64,000 nucleotides of DNA, from assembly GCA_015665275.1 (NCBI GenBank), contig JADFAL010000030.1:19501-83500 (forward strand), read 5' to 3'. Positions within the stretch are counted from its first letter, which is position 1, and the number at the start of each line of letters is the position of its first letter. Below, one piece after another: positions 20,657 through 30,200 of this stretch. This DNA is from Flavobacteriales bacterium (GTDB taxonomy: Bacteria; Bacteroidota; Bacteroidia; Flavobacteriales_D; Crocinitomicaceae). The notes beneath the pieces are model-generated. The model did no database searches and was not told the origin of the DNA. It was given only the letters and a program-made list of their open reading frames with translations. Made by a program: the position numbers and the translations under genes.

Positions 20657-22002
20657 ACTTCTTTCGTTTCTTCTAGTTTGATGGCTTTCACCATTTTGAT
20701 TCGTTTTTTATCGCTCGACTCAACAATTAATTGTAACGGGCCGATGGTAACCTGTTCGTTATTTTTAAGGATGCGTCCTGCTACTTCAACGACTAATCCG
20801 CCAATAGTTTCAGTTGCTTGCGTATCAATTTCTAAAAGATCTTCTGAAATGTCTAGTACTTTATAGAAATCTACCAACGCTGTTTTTCCCTCAAAAAGAT
20901 ATTCGGATTCACTGATTTTCGTGTAAACCAACTCGTCGTCGTCAAATTCATCAGTAATTTCTCCAACAATTTCTTCCAATACATCTTCCAGCGTCACGAT
21001 TCCACACGTTCCACCGTATTCGTCAACTACCATTGCGATATGGACCTTCTTTTCTTGGAAGTCTTTAAGCAAGTCGTCGATTTTTCGATTTTCCGTAACG
21101 AAGAATGGTTTGCGAATCAGCGACCCCCAATCGGTGTTTTCTTCGCCTTCCGAATTAAGAAATGGCAGAAGGTCCTTGATAAACAAAACTCCAACAATAG
21201 TATCGAATGAAGATTGGTATACTGGAAGTCGGGAATGGCCGCATTCCAGAATTTTGTCAAGAACCTCTTTATAGGTGTCAGAAATTTCCAATGCGTGAAC
21301 ATCCAATCGAGGGCGCATAATCTGTCGGACTTCTGTGGATCCGAATTTTACAATTCCTTCTAAGATTTTGTGTTCGTTATCGTCTGAATCTTCTTGTTTA
21401 GTCAAAGCAAGAGCTTGTTCCAATTCGTCAGCAGAAACATCTACTTTTCCTCTTCGCATACGTCGCTGAATAAGCGTTGTTCCAGAAACAAGTCCAGATC
21501 GAATCCAAGAAATAGGAGGGACGTTGTTGGCACGATATAAGGGACGCGCCATCATCTTAGCAAATGCCAGAGATCGTTTGTTTGCATAGATTTTTGGAAT
21601 TACTTCTCCGAAAATCAACAAGGTTAGGGTGATTACTACAAATTCTAAGAAAAACTCAGCCGTACCACTAATTCCACTGCTTTGAAGTATGCTGTGTAGG
21701 ATAGAACTGGAAAGTATTACGATGGCAACGTTCACGAAATTGTTCGTAATGAGAATAGTTGCCAGTAATTCCTGAGGTTTGTTTAGAAGTTTGTTAACGT
21801 AGCTGGCTTTCTTGCTGGCGTCATTGCGGAGGTCTTCTTTGTCGGTTGGACTTAAAGAGAAGAAAGCAGCTTCTGATCCGGAAACCAATGCGGAAATGGC
21901 AATAAGTAAGAGCAAAATTAGAAGAAAGACATAGTCTTGAATTCCTCCAAAGCCGGCGGTTGCGATATTTGAATAAGAAACGTAACTCGAGGGGTCGTCC
22001 AT
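20653..22002 (-). CDS. gldE: Gliding motility-associated protein GldE (DUF21/CBS/CorC-HlyC family)
   Basis: DUF21 TM region, CBS pair, VVDEYGGTCGIVTLEDVLEEIVGEI; conserved neighbourhood. Confidence 0.88.
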   Translation of the reverse strand: MDDPSSYVSYSNIATAGFGGIQDYVFLLILLLLIAISALVSGSEAAFFSLSPTDKEDLRNDASKKASYVNKLLNKPQELLATILITNNFVNVAIVILSSSILHSILQSSGISGTAEFFLEFVVITLTLLIFGEVIPKIYANKRSLAFAKMMARPLYRANNVPPISWIRSGLVSGTTLIQRRMRRGKVDVSADELEQALALTKQEDSDDNEHKILEGIVKFGSTEVRQIMRPRLDVHALEISDTYKEVLDKILECGHSRLPVYQSSFDTIVGVLFIKDLLPFLNSEGEENTDWGSLIRKPFFVTENRKIDDLLKDFQEKKVHIAMVVDEYGGTCGIVTLEDVLEEIVGEITDEFDDDELVYTKISESEYLFEGKTALVDFYKVLDISEDLLEIDTQATETIGGLVVEVAGRILKNNEQVTIGPLQLIVESSDKKRIKMVKAIKLEETKEV

Positions 22003-22015
22003 GTTTTACAATCAA

Positions 22016-22465
22016 TTAAAAGGGCAAATCGTCCTGATCCTTTTTGATGATGTCGTCCACTTTTGAAGGTGCTTCAGGTGTCCCTTGAGAACTGTATGGT
22101 GCCTGTTGCCCTTGCTGCGCTTGGTCATTTCTTGAACTTAAGATTGTCAATTCGTCAGCAACTACCTCTGTTGTGTAGCGTGTATTCCCTTCTTTATCTT
22201 GCCATGATCGCTTTTTCAGCTTTCCTTCCACGTACACTTTTGCACCTTTCTTTACGTATTTCTCGACAACCTCTGCTAATCCACGCCAAACCACGATATC
22301 GTGCCAGTCTGTATTTTCAACGCGCTGTCCTGTATTGCGATCAGTATAGGTTTCAGAAGTAGCTATGGGGAAGTTGGCAACCGTTGCTCCATTTTCAAGA
22401 TGACGCACTTCGGGATCTTTACCGAGATTACCAATTAGAATTACTTTGTTTACGCTTCCTGCCAT
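22016..22465 (-). CDS. ssb: Single-stranded DNA-binding protein
   Basis: VNKVILIGNLGKDPEVR and acidic C-terminal DDLPF. Confidence 0.95.
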   Translation of the reverse strand: MAGSVNKVILIGNLGKDPEVRHLENGATVANFPIATSETYTDRNTGQRVENTDWHDIVVWRGLAEVVEKYVKKGAKVYVEGKLKKRSWQDKEGNTRYTTEVVADELTILSSRNDQAQQGQQAPYSSQGTPEAPSKVDDIIKKDQDDLPF

Positions 22466-22505
22466 AGGTCTGAATCTGAGATGATTAAATTAAAGGTACA
22501 AAAAA

Positions 22506-23519
22506 TTAGATTTCAAAGGTATGCTTTTCCAGATAACGATCGATAATTCTTGGGAGCGGATAATCTTGAATGTCTGCGGTATTAATAGTGACAAATCCAG
22601 TCTCCATTTTCTTTGGAAATCCTTGAAGCGTATAGAACTTCGCATGAATGTGCTGATGACTTAGTTTGTGAACAACCGTTTCCGAAACGGTAATATAATT
22701 TTTCGGGGCAGCATCCCATTTTTCGGATTCCGTTTCTATTAGCGGGAACTGATAGAGTTGTTGCCAAATTCCTTTTTCCGTTCGTTGTTCTATTAATGTT
22801 TTACCGTATTCGGTGTAGATTAAATAATGGAAGTAGCGATTTCGAACCTTGGTCTTTTTTGATTTCACCGGAAGGTCCAATTGTGTGCCTTTCACTCTAG
22901 ATTCACAAATCTCGGTGACTGGACAGAACATGCATTGAGGACTTGTAGGTGTACATACTAGTGCTCCGATTTCCATCATGGCTTGATTGTGATCCGCGGG
23001 ATTGTCCTTGGGAATAAGACTATCAGCAAGAATTTGAAAATCCTTTTGTCCTTTTGTTGAATCAATGGGGGTGTCAACATTAAATGCCCTACTCAAGAAG
23101 CGATAGACATTTCCGTCAACTACCGCCTTAGGTTCATTGAATGCGAATGAGGCGATTGCTGCCGCCGTATACTTCCCAACGCCCTTAAGTTTGATGATCT
23201 CATCGTACGTCTGTGGGAACACTCCATTTAACTCGTCTCGAATATATTTTGCTGAGAAGTGCAAGTTTCTGGCTCGACTGTAATAGCCTAGGCCTTGCCA
23301 ATCATTTAAAACATCTTGCTCGGAAGCATTGGCGAGATCCGTTGCGGTTGGATAATGATCCACAAACTTTTGGTAGTACGAACGACCTTGTTCTACTCTC
23401 GTTTGTTGCAGAATAATCTCAGACAACCAAATTTTGTATGGGTCTGACACACTGCGCCATGGAAGCTCACGCTTGTTTTGTCTATACCATTCGGTGATTA
23501 ATAGGGAGAATTTCTGCAT
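22506..23519 (-). CDS. mutY: A/G-specific adenine glycosylase
   Basis: ELPWRSVSDPYKIWLSEIILQQTRVEQ, HhH LKGVGKYTAAAI, 4Fe-4S Cys cluster CTPTSPQCMFCPVTEIC. Confidence 0.95.
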   Translation of the reverse strand: MQKFSLLITEWYRQNKRELPWRSVSDPYKIWLSEIILQQTRVEQGRSYYQKFVDHYPTATDLANASEQDVLNDWQGLGYYSRARNLHFSAKYIRDELNGVFPQTYDEIIKLKGVGKYTAAAIASFAFNEPKAVVDGNVYRFLSRAFNVDTPIDSTKGQKDFQILADSLIPKDNPADHNQAMMEIGALVCTPTSPQCMFCPVTEICESRVKGTQLDLPVKSKKTKVRNRYFHYLIYTEYGKTLIEQRTEKGIWQQLYQFPLIETESEKWDAAPKNYITVSETVVHKLSHQHIHAKFYTLQGFPKKMETGFVTINTADIQDYPLPRIIDRYLEKHTFEI

Positions 23520-23626
23520 TCAGAGAAAATCGGAGAATTAATTGTTGTGAAATTAACCATAAAACCAAAAAGAGGCGTATTTTTGCGGGCAAATCGAATT
23601 TTAAACATCATAAAAATCAATAAGAT

Positions 23627-23917
23627 ATGACGAAGGCAGACATCGTTGCACAAATTGTAGAAGAGACTGGATTAGAGCGTACTGAGGCATTGAAAGCGGT
23701 TGAGGCTTTCATGAACTCGGTTAAAGGGTCTCTTTCAAAAGGGCAAAATGTTTACTTGCGCGGATTTGGAAGCTTTGTAGTGAAGGAACGTGCTGAAAAA
23801 ACGGGAAGAAACATCTCTAAGAATACAGCGATTATCATTCCAGCTCACAACATTCCTTCATTCAAGCCAGCGAAAACTTTCGTTGAGGAAGTGAAATCTA
23901 ACGTGAAGGTGGATTAA
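23627..23917 (+). CDS. HU-family DNA-binding protein
   Basis: MTKADIVAQIVEETGL...VYLRGFGSFVVKERAEKTGRN. Confidence 0.93.
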   Translation: MTKADIVAQIVEETGLERTEALKAVEAFMNSVKGSLSKGQNVYLRGFGSFVVKERAEKTGRNISKNTAIIIPAHNIPSFKPAKTFVEEVKSNVKVD

Positions 23918-23960
23918 GAAATGATACTAACGAATTGAAAGAAATTTCAATTGGTTTTAT

Positions 23961-23968
23961 TACTTTTG
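23961..23968 (+). promoter_or_regulatory. Candidate -7 element TACTTTTG upstream of the small basic ORF
   Basis: TAnnTTTG match; TTG at 23935-23937 is a possible -33 element (spacer 23 nt). Confidence 0.4.
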
Positions 23969-24000
23969 CACTCTCACTTTTTAGTGAGGGTGTTTTTTTT
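23969..24000 (+). terminator. Rho-independent terminator after the HU gene
   Basis: CACTCTCAC-TTTTTA-GTGAGGGTG followed by TTTTTTTT. Confidence 0.8.
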
Positions 24001-24056
24001 CCTCGTAATGAGGACTTTGACTTGAAAATAGAAGTTTAACAAAATATATAGAGATT

Positions 24057-24149
24057 ATGCCAAGCGGTAAAAAAAGAAAAAGACATAAGATGTCTACGCA
24101 CAAGCGTAAAAAGAGATTAAGAAAAAATCGTCACAAGAAGAAAAAATAA
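24057..24149 (+). CDS. AURKAIP1/COX24-domain-like small basic protein MPSGKKRKRHKMSTHKRKKRLRKNRHKKKK
   Basis: 30-codon ATG-TAA ORF missing from the track; sequence strongly resembles the short conserved basic protein encoded upstream of RNase E/G genes in Bacteroidota. Confidence 0.8.
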   Translation: MPSGKKRKRHKMSTHKRKKRLRKNRHKKKK

Positions 24150-24172
24150 TTTTTCTTGAATCGTATTGAAAG

Positions 24173-24200
24173 CTTAGTAGGCGAGTCCTGCTAAGTTTTT
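24173..24200 (+). terminator. Hairpin/terminator between the small basic ORF and the RNase gene
   Basis: CTTAGTAGG-CGAGT-CCTGCTAAG followed by TTTTT. Confidence 0.75.
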
Positions 24201-24227
24201 CTGTTTTATTAACTAAATAAGGCTTTC

Positions 24228-25778
24228 GTGAGTTTAGAATTAGTAGTCGATGCCCGAAAAGGCGGTATCGTACTTGCCTTACTCGAAGACGGAAAACTTA
24301 TTGAGTTGCATGAAGAGCAGCCTGGGAAAAACGAATACTCGGTAGGTGATATATACCTTGGAAAGGTTCGTAAAGTAGTTCCCAGTCTAAATGCTGCATT
24401 CGTTGATGTAGGCTATGAGAAAGATGCATTTCTGCATTATTTAGACCTTGGCCCACAATTCAATTCATTAAACAAGTTTTCCCGTAGTACGCTAAAAGGC
24501 AAGCAGAACGTAGCCGATCTTCTTTACTTTAAAGGCGAGAAAGACATTCCCAAGGATGGGAAAATAAACGATGTCATTTCTTCGTCAGCACCGATTTTGG
24601 TTCAGGTAGCCAAAGAGCCCATCTCCTCAAAAGGACCGAGGTTATGCGCCGAAATTACCTTAGCTGGACGTTACCTTGTATTGGTACCGTTTTCCAACAA
24701 AGTGTCGATTTCTCAAAAGATCAAAGACAATGAGGAACGCGCACGATTAAAAGAATTGATGAATGCCATCAAACCGAAAAATTTCGGTGTGATCATTCGA
24801 ACGGTAGCAGAAGGAAAGAAGGTCGAAATGTTGGACCAAGATTTGAAGAATCTGGTCAACAAGTGGAAAAATATGCATGGCAATTTGAAGGATGCGAAAC
24901 CACCTTCACGTGTGCTAGGAGAAATCGACAAGACGTCGTCTATCCTGCGCGATTTGTTGAATGCGGACTTTACCAATATCCATGTCAATGATGATGAAAT
25001 GGCGGAAAATCTCCGCGAGTACGTTTCGGGAATTGCTCCTGGACGTGAGAAAATCATTCGTCATTACGATGGAAAATTGCCAATATTCGAGCGCTTCGGA
25101 ATCAACAAGCAAATCAAGTCGTTGTTTGGTAAGAAAGTGCCGCTTCCAAGTGGAGGGTATTTAATTATCGAGCATACTGAGGCCATGCACGTTATTGACG
25201 TGAACAGTGGAAACCGAAAGGGCGCTGATGGTCAGGAAAGTAATGCTTTGGCAACAAATACCGAGGCGGCGAAAGAAATCGCCCGCGTGTTGCAATTGCG
25301 TGACATGGGAGGGATTGTTTGTATCGATTTCATTGATATGCATGACCGCGCCAATAACAAAGGATTGCATGAGGCGTTGAAGAAGGCGATGTCGAATGAC
25401 CGCGCAAAGCATAACATCTTGGCACCATCAAAGTTCGGTGTAGTAGAGATTACGCGTCAACGTGTACGTCCCGAAACGGATATCAATACTTCGGAAACAT
25501 GTCCAACGTGCAACGGAACTGGAGAAGTTCAAGCTTCCATCCTTTATGCTGAAGAGATTGAATCCAATTTGGATCACATGCTGACCGATGGAGGCGTTAA
25601 AAAATTGACATTACGCGTACATCCATATTTGGAATCCTACTTTAAGAAAGGTTTGATTTCCCGTCAGGTGAAGTGGTATATGAAGTACAAAAAGTGGGTA
25701 TCAATCCAACCGGATTCATCGAATCACTTGCTTGAATATTCATTCTTAAACGAGAACAAGGAAGAAATTACGGCCTGA
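24228..25778 (+). CDS. Ribonuclease E/G
   Basis: S1-like N-terminus (GDIYLGKVRKVVPSLNAAFVDVGYEKDAFLH), DVNSGNRKG, CPTCNGTGEV zinc-link; GTG start. Confidence 0.93.
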   Translation: MSLELVVDARKGGIVLALLEDGKLIELHEEQPGKNEYSVGDIYLGKVRKVVPSLNAAFVDVGYEKDAFLHYLDLGPQFNSLNKFSRSTLKGKQNVADLLYFKGEKDIPKDGKINDVISSSAPILVQVAKEPISSKGPRLCAEITLAGRYLVLVPFSNKVSISQKIKDNEERARLKELMNAIKPKNFGVIIRTVAEGKKVEMLDQDLKNLVNKWKNMHGNLKDAKPPSRVLGEIDKTSSILRDLLNADFTNIHVNDDEMAENLREYVSGIAPGREKIIRHYDGKLPIFERFGINKQIKSLFGKKVPLPSGGYLIIEHTEAMHVIDVNSGNRKGADGQESNALATNTEAAKEIARVLQLRDMGGIVCIDFIDMHDRANNKGLHEALKKAMSNDRAKHNILAPSKFGVVEITRQRVRPETDINTSETCPTCNGTGEVQASILYAEEIESNLDHMLTDGGVKKLTLRVHPYLESYFKKGLISRQVKWYMKYKKWVSIQPDSSNHLLEYSFLNENKEEITA

Positions 25779-26254
25779 TGAACTCAGGTCGTAAATATTC
25801 TCTTTTGGAGGCAAAGACGAAGCTGGAGGCGCTGTGTGCGTATCAGGAACGTTGCTCTCAAGAGTTAGATCGAAAAATGCGAACGTGGGGTCTTGATCAA
25901 GAAGATCGAGATGCCCTACTCGTAGATCTCATTACCCATAACTTTCTAAGTGAAGAACGCTTTGCGGAGGCATTCGTCTCCGGCAAGGTGAACATCAAAC
26001 GCTGGGGGAAGATCAAAATCCGTCAGCATCTCAAGCAAAAAGCTATTTCGGATTATTCTATCAAGAAAGCCTTAGAAGGCATAGAAGATGAAGTATATTT
26101 TGGCAACCTTCGTCGTCTTACCGAACATAAATATGGTACGCTCAAGGGGCCGGATGATTACAATAAGAAGGTGAAGTTGTATAGGTATTTGTCAGGGAAA
26201 GGATATGAGACGGAGTATGTGCGGGAGGTGGTAGAGGAAGTTGTAAATTCCTGA
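25778..26254 (+). CDS. recX: RecX-family regulatory protein
   Basis: LIxxxFLSEERFAEAFVSGKVNIKRWGKIKIRQHLKQKAIS. Confidence 0.88.
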   Translation: MNSGRKYSLLEAKTKLEALCAYQERCSQELDRKMRTWGLDQEDRDALLVDLITHNFLSEERFAEAFVSGKVNIKRWGKIKIRQHLKQKAISDYSIKKALEGIEDEVYFGNLRRLTEHKYGTLKGPDDYNKKVKLYRYLSGKGYETEYVREVVEEVVNS

Positions 26255-26289
26255 TATAGGTTGTACATTATCAACATTGGGATTAACTC

Positions 26290-26967
26290 TTGAATTCTTC
26301 AATCAAACATATCTTACTATCAGTTTTATATGCTGCGCTATTTTATGTGTTTAGCATGTTAATAGGAGTTTGGCTGTTTCTCTTCGATCCATACGATTAT
26401 AACAACATCTTAGTGAGGTACGCTGACTTTATAATAGAGTCAATGGCACTTGTTATAGTTATTCTTTTCACATTACTGAACAAGACAAACCGTAGGGAGT
26501 TTACATTGAAAACTAAATGGTATTGATATGTAATTGCGATACTCTTCGGTTCCATTTTCGCATTCATTCAAGCCCCTCTGAATTGGTTCTACAATTACCT
26601 GACGGGTGATAACTATGGCATTCAGTACACCTTTGATAATTGGTAAGCATTTACATATCTCAATGTTTATTCCCACATACTTTTAGTGCCAATATCGGAG
26701 GAACTTTTTTTTCGTCAATTCATTCAGCGCAAGTTGCAAAAGTACACTTCGGCTGTCGTTGCAATTCTCGGATCAACAATTATCTTTTCTGCAGTGCATC
26801 TCCCATTTTATACGCTGCTAATGGGATATCCGGGATTTAATTTTCACCACGCCTATATTGTATTCTTCGGAGGCCTTATGCTATGCATTGTATATTACAA
26901 ATCACGTTCTATTGGTCCTGCAATAGCACTTCATATTGCTTGGAATACGATGGTAACTATTTGTTAG
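26290..26967 (+). pseudogene. CPBP-family intramembrane metalloprotease with two in-frame stops
   Basis: One continuous frame; TGA at 26524-26526 and TAA at 26644-26646; PISEELFFRQFIQ (EExxxR) and downstream HLPF / HIAWNT motifs retained. Confidence 0.8.
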
Positions 26968-27039
26968 AAGGAATATCTCGATTTAGATTTCTCTCGTCTT
27001 TCTCTTTCTTCCCTTTAATCGTCACTTCGGTCTTCAGAA

Positions 27040-27115
27040 GCAATGCCCCTTCTCCTCCAAAGAGGGGAGCGTCCGAAAAACATTTTCAAATTCGGTTATC
27101 GAGCTAGTCGACAAA
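27040..27115. repeat. Degenerate REP-like intergenic sequence
   Basis: CCCCTTCTCCTCCAAAGAGGGG and TCGAGCTAGTCGA, similar to the 43325 motif. Confidence 0.35.
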
Positions 27116-27203
27116 CGAATTCTCAAAAAAAACCTACGCTTAATCAAACACCCTTATAAATACGCGTGAAAGGAAGCAGATTTGAGTTATCAAAATCTGT
27201 GTT

Positions 27204-30200
27204 ATGAACCATCCGTCCAATTCGAAATCAATCAAGGGAGTTTCTTTTCCTTTCCTATTCTTTATCTTTTGTTTGTTGATCTGCATTCTCGCCTCTTGTG
27301 GAAATTCAGCCCCTGAAATCATTAAGGTAGATCCACAGTTTCGCGAGTATGTTTCGGGGTACTCTTCCGGGATGGTGGAACGCGACGAAGCCATTCGTAT
27401 CGAACTTGTTGATCCGATTCCAAGTGGAATGACTAACAAACAATTGCAAAAGTATTTCAGCATCTCTCCTGAGGTTAAAGGAGAAGTAGAGCAAATGGGA
27501 GAGCGTGTGATTCGATTCATCCCCAATAAAAAATTGCCTTCTGGACAGTTCTTTACCGCCACCTTGAATTTAGAGAAGTTCACCAAAGTAAAAGAAGGTT
27601 ACGAAGAATTTAAATTTCAATTCTCTACGTTCAAACAAGAACTTAGCGTTGAAGTAGACGGATTAGAGGCTTACAATCGACATGAGATTCGATATCAGAA
27701 ATTGACAGGTTCCATTGAAACGCGGGATTACGTAGATGAGTATCACCTGCGTAAAACCTTGACCGTTTTACTGGATGGAAAACCAATCAAATATACCCTA
27801 GAACACGATTACGGAAACGAGTATACGTTCTATTCAGACAGTATCAAGCGAACGAATGAAGCGCGGATGGTTACCGTGCGGTGGAACGGAAAATCTATTC
27901 GTTCTGAAGACAAAGGCGAACGTAAAATTAAGGTGTCCGCATTGGATGATTTCTCTGTTACGGCAGTGAATGTGCATGATGATGAAGATCAGGACATCGA
28001 AGCGCGATTTGGTGATCCAATCAAGCTAGGACAAGTATTGAACGGGCTCGTGCGTTTGGAGGATGAACAAGGAAATAGCGTAAAGGGGTTAACCTACGAT
28101 ATTGATTTCAACATTGTACGCGTGTACTTACCAAATCGATTGACCGGGAAATATACCGTGCATTGTGACGCGGGAATTAAGAACGTTGCGGATGGCAAGA
28201 TGAAGAAAGCGGTGAAGCACCAAATTCTTCTGGAGGCAGCGAAACCGAAAGTACGTTTGATTGGATCGGGATCGATTTTGCCGAACTCACAAGGATTGAT
28301 TTTCCCTATCGAGGCCATTGCATTGAAAGCGGTGGACGTGCGAATTATCAAGATTTACGAGAAAAATATCCAACATTTTCTCCAAGTAAACGATTTGGAT
28401 GGTGACGATGAGTTGACCCGCTTCGGAAAGATTATCGCCGAAAAAAAGGTGCGCTTGGATTATGATAAAACAATGGATTTGAACCAATGGAACCGTCATG
28501 TACTCGACCTAGAGAAGTGGATTAAAGCGGAGCCAGGAGCAATTTATCAGGTTGCCATTCGATTCAACAAATCATACTCAACGTGCGAATGCAATGATGA
28601 GCAAGAGAAAAAAATTGAAAAAACGGCCAGTGAAGCCTGGACGGAAAGCGATTGGCACACCTGGGGATTTGACGGCTATTCCTCTTGGGGAGGATATCGC
28701 GATCGTTCCCCTTGCGACGATTCCTATTACTATGGAGCCGCAGTGCAACGAAACATTCTAGCATCCAACATTGGGATGATGTTTAAGTTGGAGGTTGACA
28801 AGAAGTCCACGGCATTCCTTACCGATATGATTTCAGCATCTCCCATGGGGAACACGGAAGTTGCGTACTACGATTACGTCGGGAAATTGATTGCAAAAGG
28901 GCGTACGAACTCCGAAGGAATGTTCACCAAGAAATTGAAGCGAAAACCTTTTCTGATGATTGCCAAAAGTGGACGTCAACGCGGTTATTTAAAACTGGCT
29001 GATGGTAAGGCGAACTCCATGAGTAAATTCGATGTTTCCGGTGAGAATGCCCAGGAGGGAATCAAAGGGTATTTGTACACGGAACGCGGTGTTTGGCGCC
29101 CGGGAGATTCCATCTATGTGAACTTCATGTTGCAGGACAAAAAGAACAAATTGCCCGACAATCACCCAGTGAATTTTGAACTAAAAGATCCTTCTGGAAA
29201 TACCTTGTATGACATCAGTCGAAATACGCATGTGAACGGAATTTATACGTTCAGAGTCGCTACGAGAGCTGATGGAAAAACCGGAAATTATGAGGCGGAG
29301 GTTGTTGTCGGAAATTATCGTTACTCAAAGTTATTGAAGGTAGAAACGATTAAACCGAATCGCTTGAAAATTTACTTAGATGCCGATGTTGCAAACACTA
29401 AAGATTCCTGTGAAATTAAGGCGGAATGGTTACACGGAGCAAAGGCTAATGGATTGCGGGCAAATGTGGAATTACAACTGCGTCCTATGCGCACGTCTTT
29501 CAAGAAATTTAAAGGGTATCATTTTGATTCACCTATTCGAAATGGGGGCTATCAAGAGTTCACCGTCTTTGATGGAGATTTAGATAAGAACGGAATTGCG
29601 GCATTTACAAATTCTGTAGCTGAGATCTCCGAATCACCAGGAATGCTACTCGCCAATTATGTAACGAAAGTTTACGAAAAAGGAGGAGATTACAGCATCG
29701 ATAGGAAGACATCTACGTACTCGCCATATGATGCGTATATCGGTTTCAAAGCACCGAAAGGATCGGTTTATGATCGAACCTTAGAAACGGCCAAAAACCA
29801 CATTTTCAAATTCGTTTCAGTGGATTCCAAAGGGAAACTACAAGGGAAACGTAAAATTCATCTGCGCATCTACAAAATGGATAAGAACTGGTGGTATTCT
29901 GGCGATCGCAACGTGACAGCCTATAATTATCAAGAGTCGGCAGTATTATTTCGAGATACAATGCTTTACACCTACAAAGGCAAGAAGGATTTCACGTTCA
30001 GTGTGCCGAAATACGAATACGGAAACTATCTCATGGTAGCTACGGACGAAGAAAGTGGACACGAGACAGGTCAGATTGTGCGATTTGATTGGTCGTACTG
30101 GAGTCGTGCGAATAGAAGTGATGCTTCGAAAGCGACGATGTTGACCTTTTCCACAGACAAAAAAACATACACGAAAGGGGAAACGGTTCGCTTGAGCATT

